Positions 44,340-54,140 of a stretch of DNA of 64,000 bases are shown here, piece by piece. Made by a program: the position numbers and the translations under genes. The stretch comes from Branchinecta lynchi (lineage: Eukaryota > Arthropoda > Branchiopoda > Anostraca > Branchinectidae). Where the stretch lies: assembly GCA_023053575.1 (NCBI GenBank), contig JAKZAP010000014.1, positions 21,168,938 to 21,232,937 on the forward strand, written 5' to 3'. The notes under the pieces were generated by a model. It did no database searches. It saw only the letters and a program-made list of their open reading frames with translations, and was not told the origin of the DNA. Each line of letters opens with the position of its first letter. Within the stretch, counting starts at the first letter, position 1.

Positions 44340-45090
44340 GGTTGTTCCTGACTCAGTTATCGACAAAGGCCTATATATTCCTTAAAGTTCAGTGGGCAGA
44401 TCGCCCGATCCAAATACCCACCCTAAAACACATGCTTATTTTTCATTTCAGCAGATTTCTTGACAATCTCCTTTCTCCGATCTCCCAAAATGAAATGTTC
44501 CACGTCTTAAGTTCAAGTTCAAATTCGTTTATTTCCATTATATCTTTTAACAAAAATAGTGCTGGATCCTCATCTTGTCATCCTCCATTTACTAGTTGGA
44601 CAAAGATAAGCGTGATTTTCTTATGCTTAGGTAAACTTACATAACAGCGTTTTAAATTGACTGTTTAGTTGTTCTTGATTGGTTAGATGTTTGTATTAAC
44701 AGTTGATTCTTTTTTTTTCTCCTCCTCCACTCAGAGACACAAGTGTGACACTTACTCTTTCCATTGTTTACTTTAAAATTCCATTAGCTTTACTATTCTA
44801 TTCATAACTTAACGTTTACCTTAATATTTTCACCTTTACTTTTTACTATAGAAAACAATAATACATAGATGGCACTTTACACAAAGGACTTGTACCGTGA
44901 CCAATAAACCATAAACTATTTTTCGAATATAATTTAGAAGTCTAGGACTCCATTGTCGGAGCCGCGTAGACATACCAGGACCCACAAGACGGGGTCTCAT
45001 GGTGAAAACCAAATAAAACCAAACATATAATTTTAATGGGGAAGACGCCCTTGGCTGGAAACATTTTATAAGTAGTGAACTGATAGACAA
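44340..45090. other. Intronic, unassigned
   Basis: A T-rich stretch with TTCAAGTTCAAATTCGTTTA at 44512-44535 looks like another LINE tail on the minus strand. Nothing else recognised. Confidence 0.3.
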
Positions 45091-45095
45091 AATTG

Positions 45096-45168
45096 CTCCT
45101 TAGCCGGGATTTGAACCCAGGACCCACTGCTTACGAGGCAGTCCCTCTACCCTCTGAACTACCGAGGA
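45096..45168 (-). tRNA. tRNA-Thr(CGT)-like gene or SINE head
   Basis: The 73-nt minus-strand sequence folds as a cloverleaf. Acceptor TCCTCGG/CTAAGGA (six of seven pairs; C5-A68 is a mismatch). Box A TAGTTCAGAGG. Anticodon stem ACTGC/GCAGT is perfect, with loop CTCGTAA giving anticodon CGT (Thr, ACG). T arm CTGGG/CCCGG has loop TTCAAAT, and box B GGTTCAAATCC is intact. No intron and no CCA. A related 3' half at 13842 suggests a tRNA-derived SINE family. It could be a real tRNA, a pseudogene or a SINE head; the clean anticodon arm favours recent origin from a functional tRNA. Confidence 0.6.
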
Positions 45169-45194
45169 ACTTGTGGACAGAGTTCGCAAACCAC

Positions 45195-45513
45195 TACAAC
45201 TTTTGCAATGTCATAGGTATCCCTCCACAACTTTTGCAATGTCATAGGTATCCCTCCACTTAGTTTTGGGATCCCAAAAAAACATTTTCTTTCGCCCCTT
45301 AAATTGAAACCCCTCCATCTCCCCTGAATATACACCTATAGAGCCTATCTACGAACTCGACCTTTCCCTTGACCCAAAAAATCTTTACACAAAGTTTCGT
45401 CAGAATATCTCATTCCCTTCGAGGGTTATCGTACTTACAGACGGACGGATAGACGGAAAACTTTTACGAAGTCACAGGTAGTCGCAGTCACACTTACGTG
45501 TTGGGATCACTAA
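45195..45513 (-). mobile_element. Two partial family C ends, inverted
   Basis: ACAACTTTTGCAATGTCATA-GGTATCCCTCCAC is present twice (45198, 45230), the second followed by TTTTGGGATCCCAAAA. A second C 5' end runs from 45281 to ACTTACGTGTTGGGATCAC at 45510. Both lack the tandem-unit part. This is rearranged debris about 115 bp upstream of exon 4. Confidence 0.7.
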
Positions 45514-45627
45514 AAGTGAAGACCACAGTATGCATAATAATTTGAGATAAAGAAACATATATAGATTCGTTACCTATGACGTTGCAGAACCACACAGAAA
45601 GATTTCTTATTATTAATACATTTTCAG

Positions 45628-45807
45628 AACGCAATGGGTTTGAGGCCTCTGGATGTCGCCACTCGATTGGGTCACGTTGCGGTGATGCACATGCTACGTC
45701 TCCACGAGTCGGCCTTAAGTCTTTCTTCTGACTTGTACGAAGCAACCGTCGAGTTGGAGGACGTTAGGAGTGATCACTCGGAGCTCAAGAATTATTTCAG
45801 GTCAGTT
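45628..45807 (+). CDS. SNCAIP: Synphilin-1-like gene, fourth visible exon (last ankyrin repeat and helix)
   Basis: The exon is 180 bases (60 codons) if it ends at 45807 before GTAAGT, phase 0 at both ends, after TACATTTTCAG. It encodes NAMGLRPLDVATRLGHVAVM, then HMLRLHESALSLSSDLYEAT, then VELEDVRSDHSELKNYFRSV. The first part is the final ankyrin repeat (G-RPLDVA-RLGH). The rest is amphipathic and acidic with leucines in heptad-like spacing, as in the helix and coiled-coil following the synphilin-1 ankyrin domain. An alternative donor at 45801 (AG|GTCAGT) would end in phase 2 and hit a stop early in the next exon, so 45807 is preferred. Confidence 0.78.
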
Positions 45808-45812
45808 GTAAG

Positions 45813-46111
45813 TTTTAAAGGAACCTGAATAGAGTACCAAGTATCATCCCTGTCTGTATGACTTCCGTTAACATTGCCTTCAGAAAAAAACAATCCAAAG
45901 ACGAAATAGTGTTTCCAAGCTATGATTTTTGCTCCATTTTGCATCTGTCCTTATTTCAGTACCAAACAATTATAGAAATGAACAAACGTCTCCAATCAAC
46001 CCTTCTTCTGGAATATTTTTTAACCAGTGAAGCCCAAACGTATATCTAGAAGAAATTCCAGTACGATCCGTCCAGCGCTGTACACGATTTGAATGAACTG
46101 CACTTTTTGTC
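45813..46111 (+). repeat. Intron 4/exon 5 region, first copy of a dispersed duplication
   Basis: From TTTTAAAGG-ACCTGAAT through GATTTGAATGAACTGCACTT this segment is clearly similar to 62796-63066 (shared CAAGCTATGATTTTTGCTCC, ATTTTGCATCTGTCCTTATT). The 62.8-kb copy lacks about 30 bases after CTTCT and is interrupted by a family C element. Confidence 0.8.
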
Positions 46112-46160
46112 TTGGAGTCTGCATCTGCAAACCTCCAGAAACGAACATCCCTATTTTGAA
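45960..46160 (+). pseudogene. Candidate exon 5 of the synphilin-like gene, with in-frame stop
   Basis: After a good acceptor (CATCTGTCCTTATTTCAG) the phase-0 frame reads YQTIIEMNKRLQSTLLLEYF-LTSEAQTYI, then TAG (46047-46049). The same frame then stays open: KKFQYDPSSAVHDLNELHFL, SWSLHLQTSRNEHPYFENVR. The first 16 residues would extend the helix of exon 4. Either the protein ends at this TAG, or the stop is a lesion (or an intron boundary I cannot place) in a longer exon. The related copy at 62.9 kb reads YRVILEMNKCLQSTLLENVY and ends elsewhere. I keep it separate from the confident exons. Confidence 0.4.
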
Positions 46161-46261
46161 AACGTCAGGCTCAGGAGAAGAACGCTGTCCGTGGTCATGT
46201 CTGTAAATGCATTCTCCATGGTGTGTTCAAATATGGTTTCATTTTTCAGGTGTCCTTTAAG

Positions 46262-46420
46262 GCTGTGGTTCCCAACCGGTGGTACGCGTATCCAAAGGGG
46301 TACGCGACACCCTTGCAAGGGGCACGCGAAGGTACCAAAATCGGTTTAGCCTGTAACTTCAAAATCTCATCTCGCTGGTTTTTGATTGCCGAAAGCGGGG
46401 GCTAGGTATTTTTACCGATT
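46262..46420 (+). repeat. hAT-type terminal fragment
   Basis: TGTGGTTCCCAACCGGTGGT-ACGCG followed by AAGGGGTACGCGACAC. 'CAGTGGTTCCCAA-C-GTGGTACGCG' is a common hAT left end (Charlie-like); here the first bases are GCTG. No right end was found. Confidence 0.5.
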
Positions 46421-46479
46421 GCGTCTGGTCATTTTTACCGACTGTTTTTCGACAAAAATAACTGTTTATACAGAAAAAT

Positions 46480-46770
46480 GTTTACAATGGATATGTCACT
46501 TATGATTCTTCATCAGCGATATTTCGGCCCTTCTTGGCAAGGGTCCTCGTCAGGCTGTCAATCCTCTGGTTCAACTTCAGGGAAAGAAACAGACCTGTAA
46601 TAAATAACTGAAGCTTCTACCGACTATAAATATCTTATTAAAGTAAATTATCTTCAAATACCACTATAATGAAAAAACTAGTCCTGAGATTTAATTTTTG
46701 ACAACGACGCTGTTTTTGCTGCACGATTGGGGCGATGACAGGAAAGGGTTTTTTCTGCATTTTGATCAAC
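46480..46770 (-). mobile_element. Family D fragment with intact hammerhead-like core
   Basis: Minus strand: CTGACGA (46547-46553), stem-loop GGACCCTT GCCAAG AAGGGCC with one bulged A, GAAA (46522-46525), TATCG, and a second CTGATGA (46510-46516). This is an exact match to the CUGANGA/GAAA catalytic core with a paired stem II. The remainder (AATAAATAACTGAAGCTTCT, TTTGCTGCACGATTGGG) is shared with 21440-21790. A further piece repeats at 46890-46985. Confidence 0.55.
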
Positions 46771-46984
46771 TTCGTTTTTTTTTTATTATTAATAAGAGGC
46801 TGAAAACTTAAATATTATTTTATTAATGACCTCGTTCTACGTTTCTATTATGAATACTTGCCTGTATCTATTACTTTGAATGATCACTGCACGGAAAAAC
46901 TAGTGCTGGGATTTAATTTTTTACACGGCTGCTGTTTTTGCTGCACGACTCGGGCGACGGCAGGAAATATTTTTTTCTGCATTT

Positions 46985-47640
46985 TTTTTTTTTCACTTTA
47001 TTTTCACTATATGCTACAAAGTCTGGATACTAACTAAAACCAAAATCACAAGTTACACTAAAGAACGGGCACTTATTTACATTTTACATATTTAACATAT
47101 TCCCAAAACTACTTAATATTTACATTGACCCTTACTGAACTTGAACTTACAACCCTCATTAAACTTGAATATACTAACAACCTTATTTACAAACTGAATA
47201 CTTACAAATAATTATTTTAATACAAGAAGTATATTGAGTCAAAAGTCCTATATTCTCCTATATTTCGGCGTTTGCTGTTTTTTTTTCGTAAATTTCGAAG
47301 TTAATTCTACCAAAACTGGGCAAAGGTCGAAGTAATTAATATTTCTCCAAACATGTTTTCTATTTCTTCTGTATATTTCCCTTGTGAACTTTTGTTTCCA
47401 TCAGTTATGGCAACGCTGGGTTGCACAAGATCTACTGTTCGGTGGTTGAAGCTCGGAAGAAAAATGAACCTGTAGGAAGTTGTAGGGTTGAGCTCTCGGA
47501 GAGCAAAGTGAGTGAAAATGCTGAGGAAGGTTTGAGTTGAAAAAGAGGAAAAAAGCAGATGAAAAGCAAAATGGTCTCATGGAGAAGCTTTCTTCATTTT
47601 AATAGGCGCTGTTGTGGGGTTTTCTGGTCCTTTTCTGAAG
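46985..47640. other. Unassigned, A-rich LINE-like stretch
   Basis: 46990-47220 is AC/AT-rich on the + strand (ACTTACAAATAATTATTTTA) and could be the 3' UTR of a minus-strand LINE. 47400-47600 has no recognised content. Confidence 0.3.
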
Positions 47641-47649
47641 TTTTCACGA

Positions 47650-47725
47650 AGTCAATCAGTAGTAAGTAAGTAAGTAAGTAATTTATTTCTAACCCGCCAT
47701 TTCGAAAAAGCGGAGTAAATAAAAG
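47650..47725 (-). repeat. LINE/SINE 3' end with ACTT tail
   Basis: AGTAAGTAAGTAAGTAATTT-ATTTCTAACCCGCC then TTTCGAAAAAGCGGAG. Minus strand: CGCTTTTTCGAAATGGCGG hairpin-like segment, AATAAATTACTTACTTACTT tail. Confidence 0.5.
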
Positions 47726-47819
47726 AAAAGAAAGTGTGTTCGTAGTTCTTCAATTTTATATTTGATCTCTGTAAGTGGATAAAAATTACCCATCAAAGTA
47801 TCTCGTCTTGAATACTATG

Positions 47820-47874
47820 TTTTTGGGATCCCAAAACGTAAGTGGGGGGATCTCCCTATGACATCACAGGTGAC
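47820..47874 (+). repeat. Family C 5' end fused to family A
   Basis: TTTTTGGGATCCCAAAACGT-AAGTGGGGGGATCTCCCTA then TGACATCACAG, after which the sequence switches without a gap to the family A module GTGACACTGGGGGGAGTTGG. Confidence 0.75.
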
Positions 47875-48956
47875 ACTGGGGGGAGTTGGAGGGGAAAACC
47901 GGAAATCTTGAGAAACGCTTAGAGTGGAGGGATTTGGATGAAATTTGTTGGGAAGAACAAGCACAAGTCCTAGATACGTCATTCACATAACCGGAACGGA
48001 TCCGCTCACTTTTTGGCAGTTGGAGGGGGGGGGGAGTCCGAATTTGTAGTGGTCCGGCGAGTTTTGTGCTTCCTCATCTGCTAGGACGGTGAAAATTGGC
48101 AGGCTTGTCAAGGACCCGATCAGATTAAATAGGAAATAGTCACTTCTCCGATCCAACCATCTGGGGGGGGGGGGAGTGGAGGGAGGGGGAAACCAAAAAT
48201 TTAGGTATTTTTAACTTGCGAACGGGTGATCTGATTTTGATGAAAGTTGATATTTAGGATGACCTCGTGTCTCAGACGTCCCACTTTAATTCCGGACCGG
48301 ATTCGATGACACTGGGGGAGCTGGAGAAGGGAACCGGAAATCTTGAGAAACACTTCGAGTGGAGGGATCGGGATGAGACTTGGTGGGAAGAACAAGCAGA
48401 AGTCCTAGACACGTCATTGACATAACCGGACCGGATCTGGGCACTGTGGGGGAGTTGGGGGGTCCGGATTTCTAGCGATCCCGCGAATTCGGCATACTTC
48501 CTGATGTTCTAGGACGATGAAACTTGGCAGGTATGTTCGGGATCCAAACAGATTGACTTGAGAATAGTCGTTTCCTCGATCCTACCATCGTGGGGGGAGT
48601 GGATGGATCGGGAGTCCGGAATCTAGTGGCATGCTTTACTTTTGAATGGGTGATCGGATTTGAATGAAACTTGTCATGTGGAAAGAGCTATCGCCTCAGA
48701 TGTTCAGTGTTAAGTCCGGGTCGGGTCCGATACCTGTGGGGGATGGGGGGGGGCGGGAAACTGAAGAAACGCTTTAAACAGAGGGAATGCAGACCATCCG
48801 GAACTGCTCAGTATTGAGTGAAACTAAATATCCTATTTCTCTCTCCGAACCACGTTTTCGGATGTCGGGTGTATTTTGCGACGTTCTCATTTACTTTCTT
48901 GTACCGTCTACTCGGTACAAGACAACAAGTGCCATATGAGCTCGTAGCTCTTGTTC
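47875..48956 (+). mobile_element. Family A element, right part
   Basis: Modules of about 145 bp (GGATGAAATTTGTTGGGAAG, ACCGGAACGGATCCG, GGAGGG) in about 430-bp units. It ends with AAGTGCCATATGAGCTCGTA-GCTCTTGTT. The left hairpin end is missing, replaced by the C fragment. Confidence 0.75.
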
Positions 48957-49218
48957 TTCAAAAAATTCCTTTCTGCGTTTCTTCAGCGGAATTTTTTTTT
49001 TTTTTTTTTTTTTCAGTTTTTCTTCAAAAAATCCTTATTTCACTGAAAGATCAGATGCGTACGCGTCGACGCACCGCAAGAGCAGAACTTGCTTCTATTC
49101 TTGCGTTGCATTTTTTTTTTAGTCTGCGCAATCTCTGCGTTGCGTCGCAACAAACTTAACGCAGAGGTTGTGTAGCTCCGTGGAAGGCTCAACGCGTCAG
49201 TGTGAAAGCGACTTAATT
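48957..49218. other. Unassigned with T tracts
   Basis: A T tract of about 20 at 48992-49012, then CGTACGCGTCGACGC and CTCTGCGTTGCGTCGC. Nothing else recognised. Confidence 0.3.
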
Positions 49219-50015
49219 CTTTAAAGTTAAACCGAAAAGCGCATAGACAGGACAATCTAGTGACCCATCGCTTATTTATAATTATTTAAACCGTCTAATT
49301 ATATTTAGAGGCGAAAGCCTTTTCTCTTGCTTTGTATTATTATTATCATTCACTTAAAGAGGCTTGAAGATCCGATGAAAATGTGTTGCTTCGTTGCTCC
49401 GGTATTCACGAATGATCAGTTTTCATATAGTGGAATTTCCCTCCCGGACTTGTGGTACCTCTATGCGCTTTTACCTGTGTTGTATGCTTGACGAAAACGA
49501 TTTACAAAAAAAAGTGTTCATGCTTGCCAATGAAAAGCGGCGTTTGTGTTGATATTGAAATTGTCCGCGTCATAGTAGAATTTGCGTTGTGGAGACGGCC
49601 GTAGATATTTTGAACGTCACTACTAGAGCAGATAGTGGAAAATAAAAAAAAACCTTAGCAGAATCCAATTCAGTGAGTTCAATTAGATGATACAAAAATA
49701 AGTTGGCTTTTCAATAAAGCGTTTACACGGACAAGAAATCCCGTCGAGTAGACAGGAATTCCGGTTGACTCGACAGGATTCCTTTCGTGAAGACGACTAG
49801 AAAAAAGTCTAGTGGGACGAGAATCCTTTCATGATGAAAGGAATTCCGGTCTACTTGAAAGGAATATTGTCGGCGGCGCTGGTAAAAACAGAAACAAAAA
49901 TTTATTTATTTTTGGCAGACTTCTGGTTTGAAGAGTTAACTTTTTTTTTCCCTCTGCGTGTAAGGTCGAATCTGTTCAAGTTATCCTGTCCTTGTAAACG
50001 GTAGTTAAACTTTAA
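49219..50015. mobile_element. Family J MITE, inverted, split by a Harbinger-like MITE
   Basis: It starts TTTAAAGTTAAACCGAAAAG and ends GTTAAACTTTAA. Relative to 39833-40289 it is reversed. The terminal CTTTTCAGTTAAACTTTAA is broken after CTTTTCA by a second element (49718-50005). Confidence 0.7.
49718..50005. mobile_element. Family K Harbinger-like MITE inside family J
   Basis: Left AGCGTTTACACGGACAAG, right CTTGTAAACGGTAGT; TIRs of about 18 bp with mismatches. Flanking TAA on both sides (49715-49717, 50006-50008). Removing the element and one TAA restores the J terminus almost exactly, which confirms the boundaries. Confidence 0.75.
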
Positions 50016-50319
50016 CGCTTCTTAGATGCCATGTCCCTTTCAGATACGGTTTGCCTGGCAATCACTTCCACCTACTCGGTTCCTTTGCATATTTGCTATG
50101 TCTTTCAAGCGTGTTGCCTTTCGATGTTCAACCTCTGGTCAACCTGACCTTTGTCCGTTTAACCCTCTTTCACATGTGTTTCACACCGTTCACACCCATG
50201 CCTAGGCACAGATTTAGGCCAGGCACGGAGTTCTAGGCTCTCGATCTCAGTGCTTGGCTGAGCTTGGGCACGTATCTAGGCATGCTTTTGAACGCTTGCT
50301 TTTTAGTACCATTCAGTTG
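50016..50319. other. Unassigned
   Basis: Short open frames only. No family recognised. Confidence 0.3.
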
Positions 50320-51811
50320 CACTGTCAGAAGTTTCATAACAGACAACAGAAGGATGCGCGGTTTCAACAGACAGTGCATAACAGACAACACTTAGGGATG
50401 TTATCTGTTCTGTTGGAACAGGACCAAAGGTTTCGATGGGATCCCAAAAATTCAATATCTGATCCAGACAACTGAGTCTTTTCTTAGCCAGATCCAGTCA
50501 TCGCCAGACTCCTTGAACATTTTTACAGTTAAATTTCAGAAACAGATTAAGGCCAAATAGCTAGTCATCTGAGAAAACCAAGTTCAGAGATGGATTCAGC
50601 ATGTGTGTTTACCCCTGTAAGTCATATCTGTTTTGACGAAAACTTCCTGCCACTTCTGCCAATATCCCCCTTTCGGCCGAACTCCAGAACTACTTGTCCG
50701 GCGAAAAAAGAAAGCTCAAAAACGAACTCAGGGTATCCTTTTTCCCCAATAATGAACATCTAATCAACTTCAAATAAAAATATAACTTATAACAAATTTT
50801 CCGACTCCAGCCGGATTCCGGTCGAACTATATTTCCGGGTAAAACATGATTGTCAAACATGGATTCAGCATCTCTTCTTACCCTTCAATCGGTTATCTAA
50901 TCAACTAGAAATAAAACTTAAGCTTCTAACAATTTTCCGGTTCTGGCCGGATTCGGGGGGAACTACATGTCCAGGTAGAAATTTTTTTTCGCATAAGTGT
51001 TCAGCATGTCTTCCTGTCCTAAATCGAACATCTAATCAACTCCAAATAAAACTTTTAATTTTAACAAACTTTCCGGTTTGGGCCGGATTCCGGGCGAAAT
51101 ACTTGTCCGTCGAGAAAATGGTTTTCACCATCGACCTCAGCATGTCTTCCTACCCCTGAATCAACTTCAAATAAAACTTTTACTTTTAACGAACTTTCCG
51201 GTTTTGACCGGATTCCGGGCGAACTACTTGTCCGATGACAAAATGGTTTTCATCGTCGTGTTCAGCATGTTTTCGTACCCCATAATCGACTATCAAATTA
51301 ACTGTTTCAAAATATTGTGTTTGCCCCTTAATTTGAACCCCCACCCCTAAATGTAAGACTACAAAGCCCATCTACGAACTTGACTGGTCCGACGACCCAG
51401 CGAACCCTCACACCAAGTTTCATCAAAGTATCTCATTCCCTTCGAGAGTTATCGTGCTTACAGACCGACGGACGGACGGACAGACGGACAACTTTTGCGA
51501 TGTCATAGGTATCCCTCCACTTACGTTTTGGGATCCCAAAAACTTATACATGAAATGGTGCGCATAATGAGTATTGCTAGGAAGAGCAAAAAATGCCAAA
51601 AAAGTATCTAAAAAGCCTTTTTTCTCTTTGTTGTCATGATGTCTGGAAATTCAGCAGATGCTTTGTGGCGATTTTCGGCTCTTCCTGATGGCAACGCTTG
51701 TTCTGCATAACATTTTCAAACACAACAGACAACATCCGAAGTGTTGTCTGTTACGCATTGTCTGTTGAAACCGCGCATCATTCTGTTGTCTGTTTGAAGC
51801 TTCTGACAGTG
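50320..51811. mobile_element. Foldback element (family E) with nested family C
   Basis: Left arm CACTGTCAGAAGTTTCATAA, CAGACAACAGAAGGATGCGC, GGTTTCAACAGACA. The right arm is the near-perfect reverse complement over about 75 bp. The palindrome continues inside: ATTCAGCAGATGC at about 51650 pairs with the GCATCTGCTGAAT seen in the second E copy at 61010. A complete, inverted C element occupies 50417-51543. Confidence 0.75.
50417..51543 (-). mobile_element. Family C element, complete, inverted
   Basis: + strand from ACAGGACCAAAGGTTTCGAT-GGGATCCC to TTACGTTTTGGGATCCCAAA. It contains at least five internal units and a GACCGACGGACGGACGGACA run. The unoccupied site is visible in the second E copy near 60930. 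Confidence 0.8.
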
Positions 51812-51839
51812 TGGTTTTAAATCCCAGTTACGTGAAACG

Positions 51840-52169
51840 CCAGTCTTTAGCTCGGTTCTCACAGAGTCTGGTTTAAACCTCAGATGAACACAATGATATC
51901 CACGACCGATTTTCCAGGTACGGTTGAGAACCTTCCGGTTCGGTTTGAACTAGAAGCCGGTTCCACTAACCAGAGGTTTCAAGTCTGCCGAGAAACCAAA
52001 TTGTTAAAAGACCCCTCGCACTATTTACTCTTCAACTTACAGTATTTAAAAATATTTGAATACTTTAAAAGTAGACTGTGCTTTCAGCAAATAACCCACG
52101 GTTTTGGCTGTTTTAAGCCTTTTCCGAGACCCGTTGACTTACAGCAAAAACAGGGAACCAATTTACCGG
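51840..52169 (+). repeat. Left arm X of a large inverted repeat
   Basis: ACCCACGGTTTTGGCTGTTT, TAAGCCTTTTCCGAGACC and CAAAAACAGGGAA are present in reverse complement at about 55395-55440. The outer parts are more diverged. A 124-codon open frame here (51884-52258) is a by-product; it runs across the boundary into a C element. Confidence 0.6.
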
Positions 52170-52814
52170 TTTTTGGGATCCCAAAAGGTAAGTGGATGAA
52201 TCGCAAAAGTTGTCCGTCTGTGCGCACTATAACTCTCGAAGGGAGTGAGATATTTTGATGAAACTTGGTGTGAGGGTTCTTTGGGTCAAGAGTAAGGTCG
52301 AATTCGTAGATGGGCTATGTAGCCCTATATTTAGTGGTGGGGGGAGGGGCTTCAAATTAATGGGCAACAAAAATATGTTTAAAAGCTATTAAGATAATTG
52401 ATTTAGGGGTAAGGAGACATGCTGAATCGAATATGAAAGTTATTTTATTGCCGGACAAGTAGTTCACCCGGAATCTGGCGAAAACCGGACAAAAAATGTG
52501 TCGACCAGTTTTCGGCTATAGCAGTCCCTACCCCTTTATTCTCAAACTAGTATAGCTCTGCGCGTGGATGCTGACATTCATTTGTTTATTCTGTGTGACA
52601 TTGGAGAGATCTAGTGTAATCGAAGGTCGAAGGGGTCAAGTTCGTAGATTTCTTTAGAGACAGAGTAGGGAACACGTATGTTTTATAAGGTAATAAGATA
52701 TTCATTGAGGGGGTAAGGAGGTCTGCTGAATCCATATGTGAACTTAGTTTTCTTGCTGGACAAATGTTTGATCACAAATTCGGCTGAAACTGGAAATGTG
52801 GGTGAGATTCAGAT

Positions 52815-54140
52815 CCAGATTTTTTTTTTTTTTTACTTCACCAAAAAAACACAACTACATTGTACAAAAAACTCAACAACCACATAAAAGACAAAAATCC
52901 TGAGGGTGGCTGTATCTTCTAACCACCTTTAACTTCAAATTATTCAATAAATAACGACATAAAAACTAATCTAATGTATTTTCAAAAAAAGAAAGGAAAA
53001 AGAGGTAAAGAAAGAGAGAAAAAAAAAGAAAATAGGAAAGAAAAATTATTCCCTCGTCACAACCTACCCACCGCCCCCCATCTCACCTCCCCCCATCCCA
53101 CCTCTTCAATCCCCGCCTCCCTACACCCCCTTCCAGCAACCCCCAAAATTCAACCACCTTTTTCAATTAAAAATTTCTTCAACTTTCTTTGAAACAACAT
53201 TAAGTTACCGGCCGCTCTAATACTATCCGGGAGACCATTCCACGCTGAAACAGCGATGTTACTAATGGCGAAACCTGAACGCGTTGAGTGTCGGACTTCA
53301 TGAACCAGATGGTCACCATTTCTGGTAGCATATTCATGGTAAAAAGAATTCTAGGAAAATGTTTTCCAGAAGTACTCAGGGGACAACTTATTTAAACACC
53401 GAAATACAAAAACTGATAGCTGGTAGTCACGCTGTTGTCCAACATTCAGAACACCAAGCTTTTTATAACATGCAACAGTATTTTCACACTGGTGCAGTTC
53501 ACCGAGCACTCTCATTGCTTTGTTTTGCACTATTTGGATCCTTTTGTAATTACTTATGAAGTTACTGGCCCATACCGAGCACCCATACCCAATATAGGGT
53601 TCAAGAATGGAGCTATATATAAGCTTCAGGGTTGACACTGGAAATGTATGTTTCAGTTTTCGGATTATCCCTAGACCTCTAGAAGCTTTCGCTGATATTA
53701 TTTCACTGTGTTTCTTCCAGCTAAGATTGCAGTCGATATGGAATCCCAGGTAACGGAGGTTGTAAACTTGTTGAATAACTTCAGATCCATATACAACTAC
53801 ATAATCCATTGCGGATAGAGACCCTGCTCTGCTAAAAATTAGGAAGCTGGTCTTCTTTGCGTTGACAGCAAGGCAACTCACACTCATGAAGACACGGAGA
53901 CACTCAAGTGTACGATTTGCTTTTTCCACGGCTTCATGAACTGACTTGGCAAAAACAGTAATACCTGTATCGTCAGCAAAAGAAGTTATTATACCATCAC
54001 TTATATATTACCGTAAGGTATCCACATAAATTAGAAATAGAAAGGGTCCTAAAACGGAACCCTGCGGCACACCACAAGTGACGGGCATCACGGCACTGAC
54101 AACATCTTTACTTATAGTGCACTATAAGTGTAGTGCACTA
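52815..54140 (-). mobile_element. 5'-truncated LINE with poly(A), inserted in family C
   Basis: The minus-strand element begins inside the reverse transcriptase near 54140. It carries the C-terminal coding part (to about 53155) and a 3' UTR, and ends in a poly(A) represented by the T tract at 52816-52832. The 5' truncation and A tail are typical of target-primed reverse transcription. At the 5' junction GTGCACTATAAG is repeated at 54117 and 54133. Confidence 0.8.
53155..54110 (-). pseudogene. LINE ORF2 C-terminal part, reverse transcriptase with FADDT motif
   Basis: Minus-strand reading: CGVPQGSVLGPFLFLIYVD (motif B), a TAA stop, then FADDTGITVFAKSVHEAVEK (motif C; FADD at 53967-53980). It then continues open for about 190 codons through NLRYLGFHIDCNLSWKKHSE and GYGCSVWASNF to EYFWKTFS, a TAG, and the tail YATRNGDHLV, AVSAWNGLPDSIRAAGNL, FQRKLKKFLIEKG. 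YLGF-ID--L-W--H and WN-LP-SIR are standard in this part of CR1/Jockey/RTE-type enzymes. Two in-frame stops and no frameshift indicate a fairly young dead copy. The endonuclease and the front of the RT are missing. Confidence 0.85.

Noticed and set aside
45801..45806. Donor at AG|GTCAGT for exon 4
   Set aside because: It would leave phase 2 and reach a stop a few codons into the next exon. GTAAGT at 45808 keeps phase 0 like every other exon.
51884..52258. 124-codon open frame
   Set aside because: It starts in arm X of an inverted repeat and ends inside the 5' end of a C element (FGIPKGKW is the palindrome region). The C-derived tail shows it is fortuitous.
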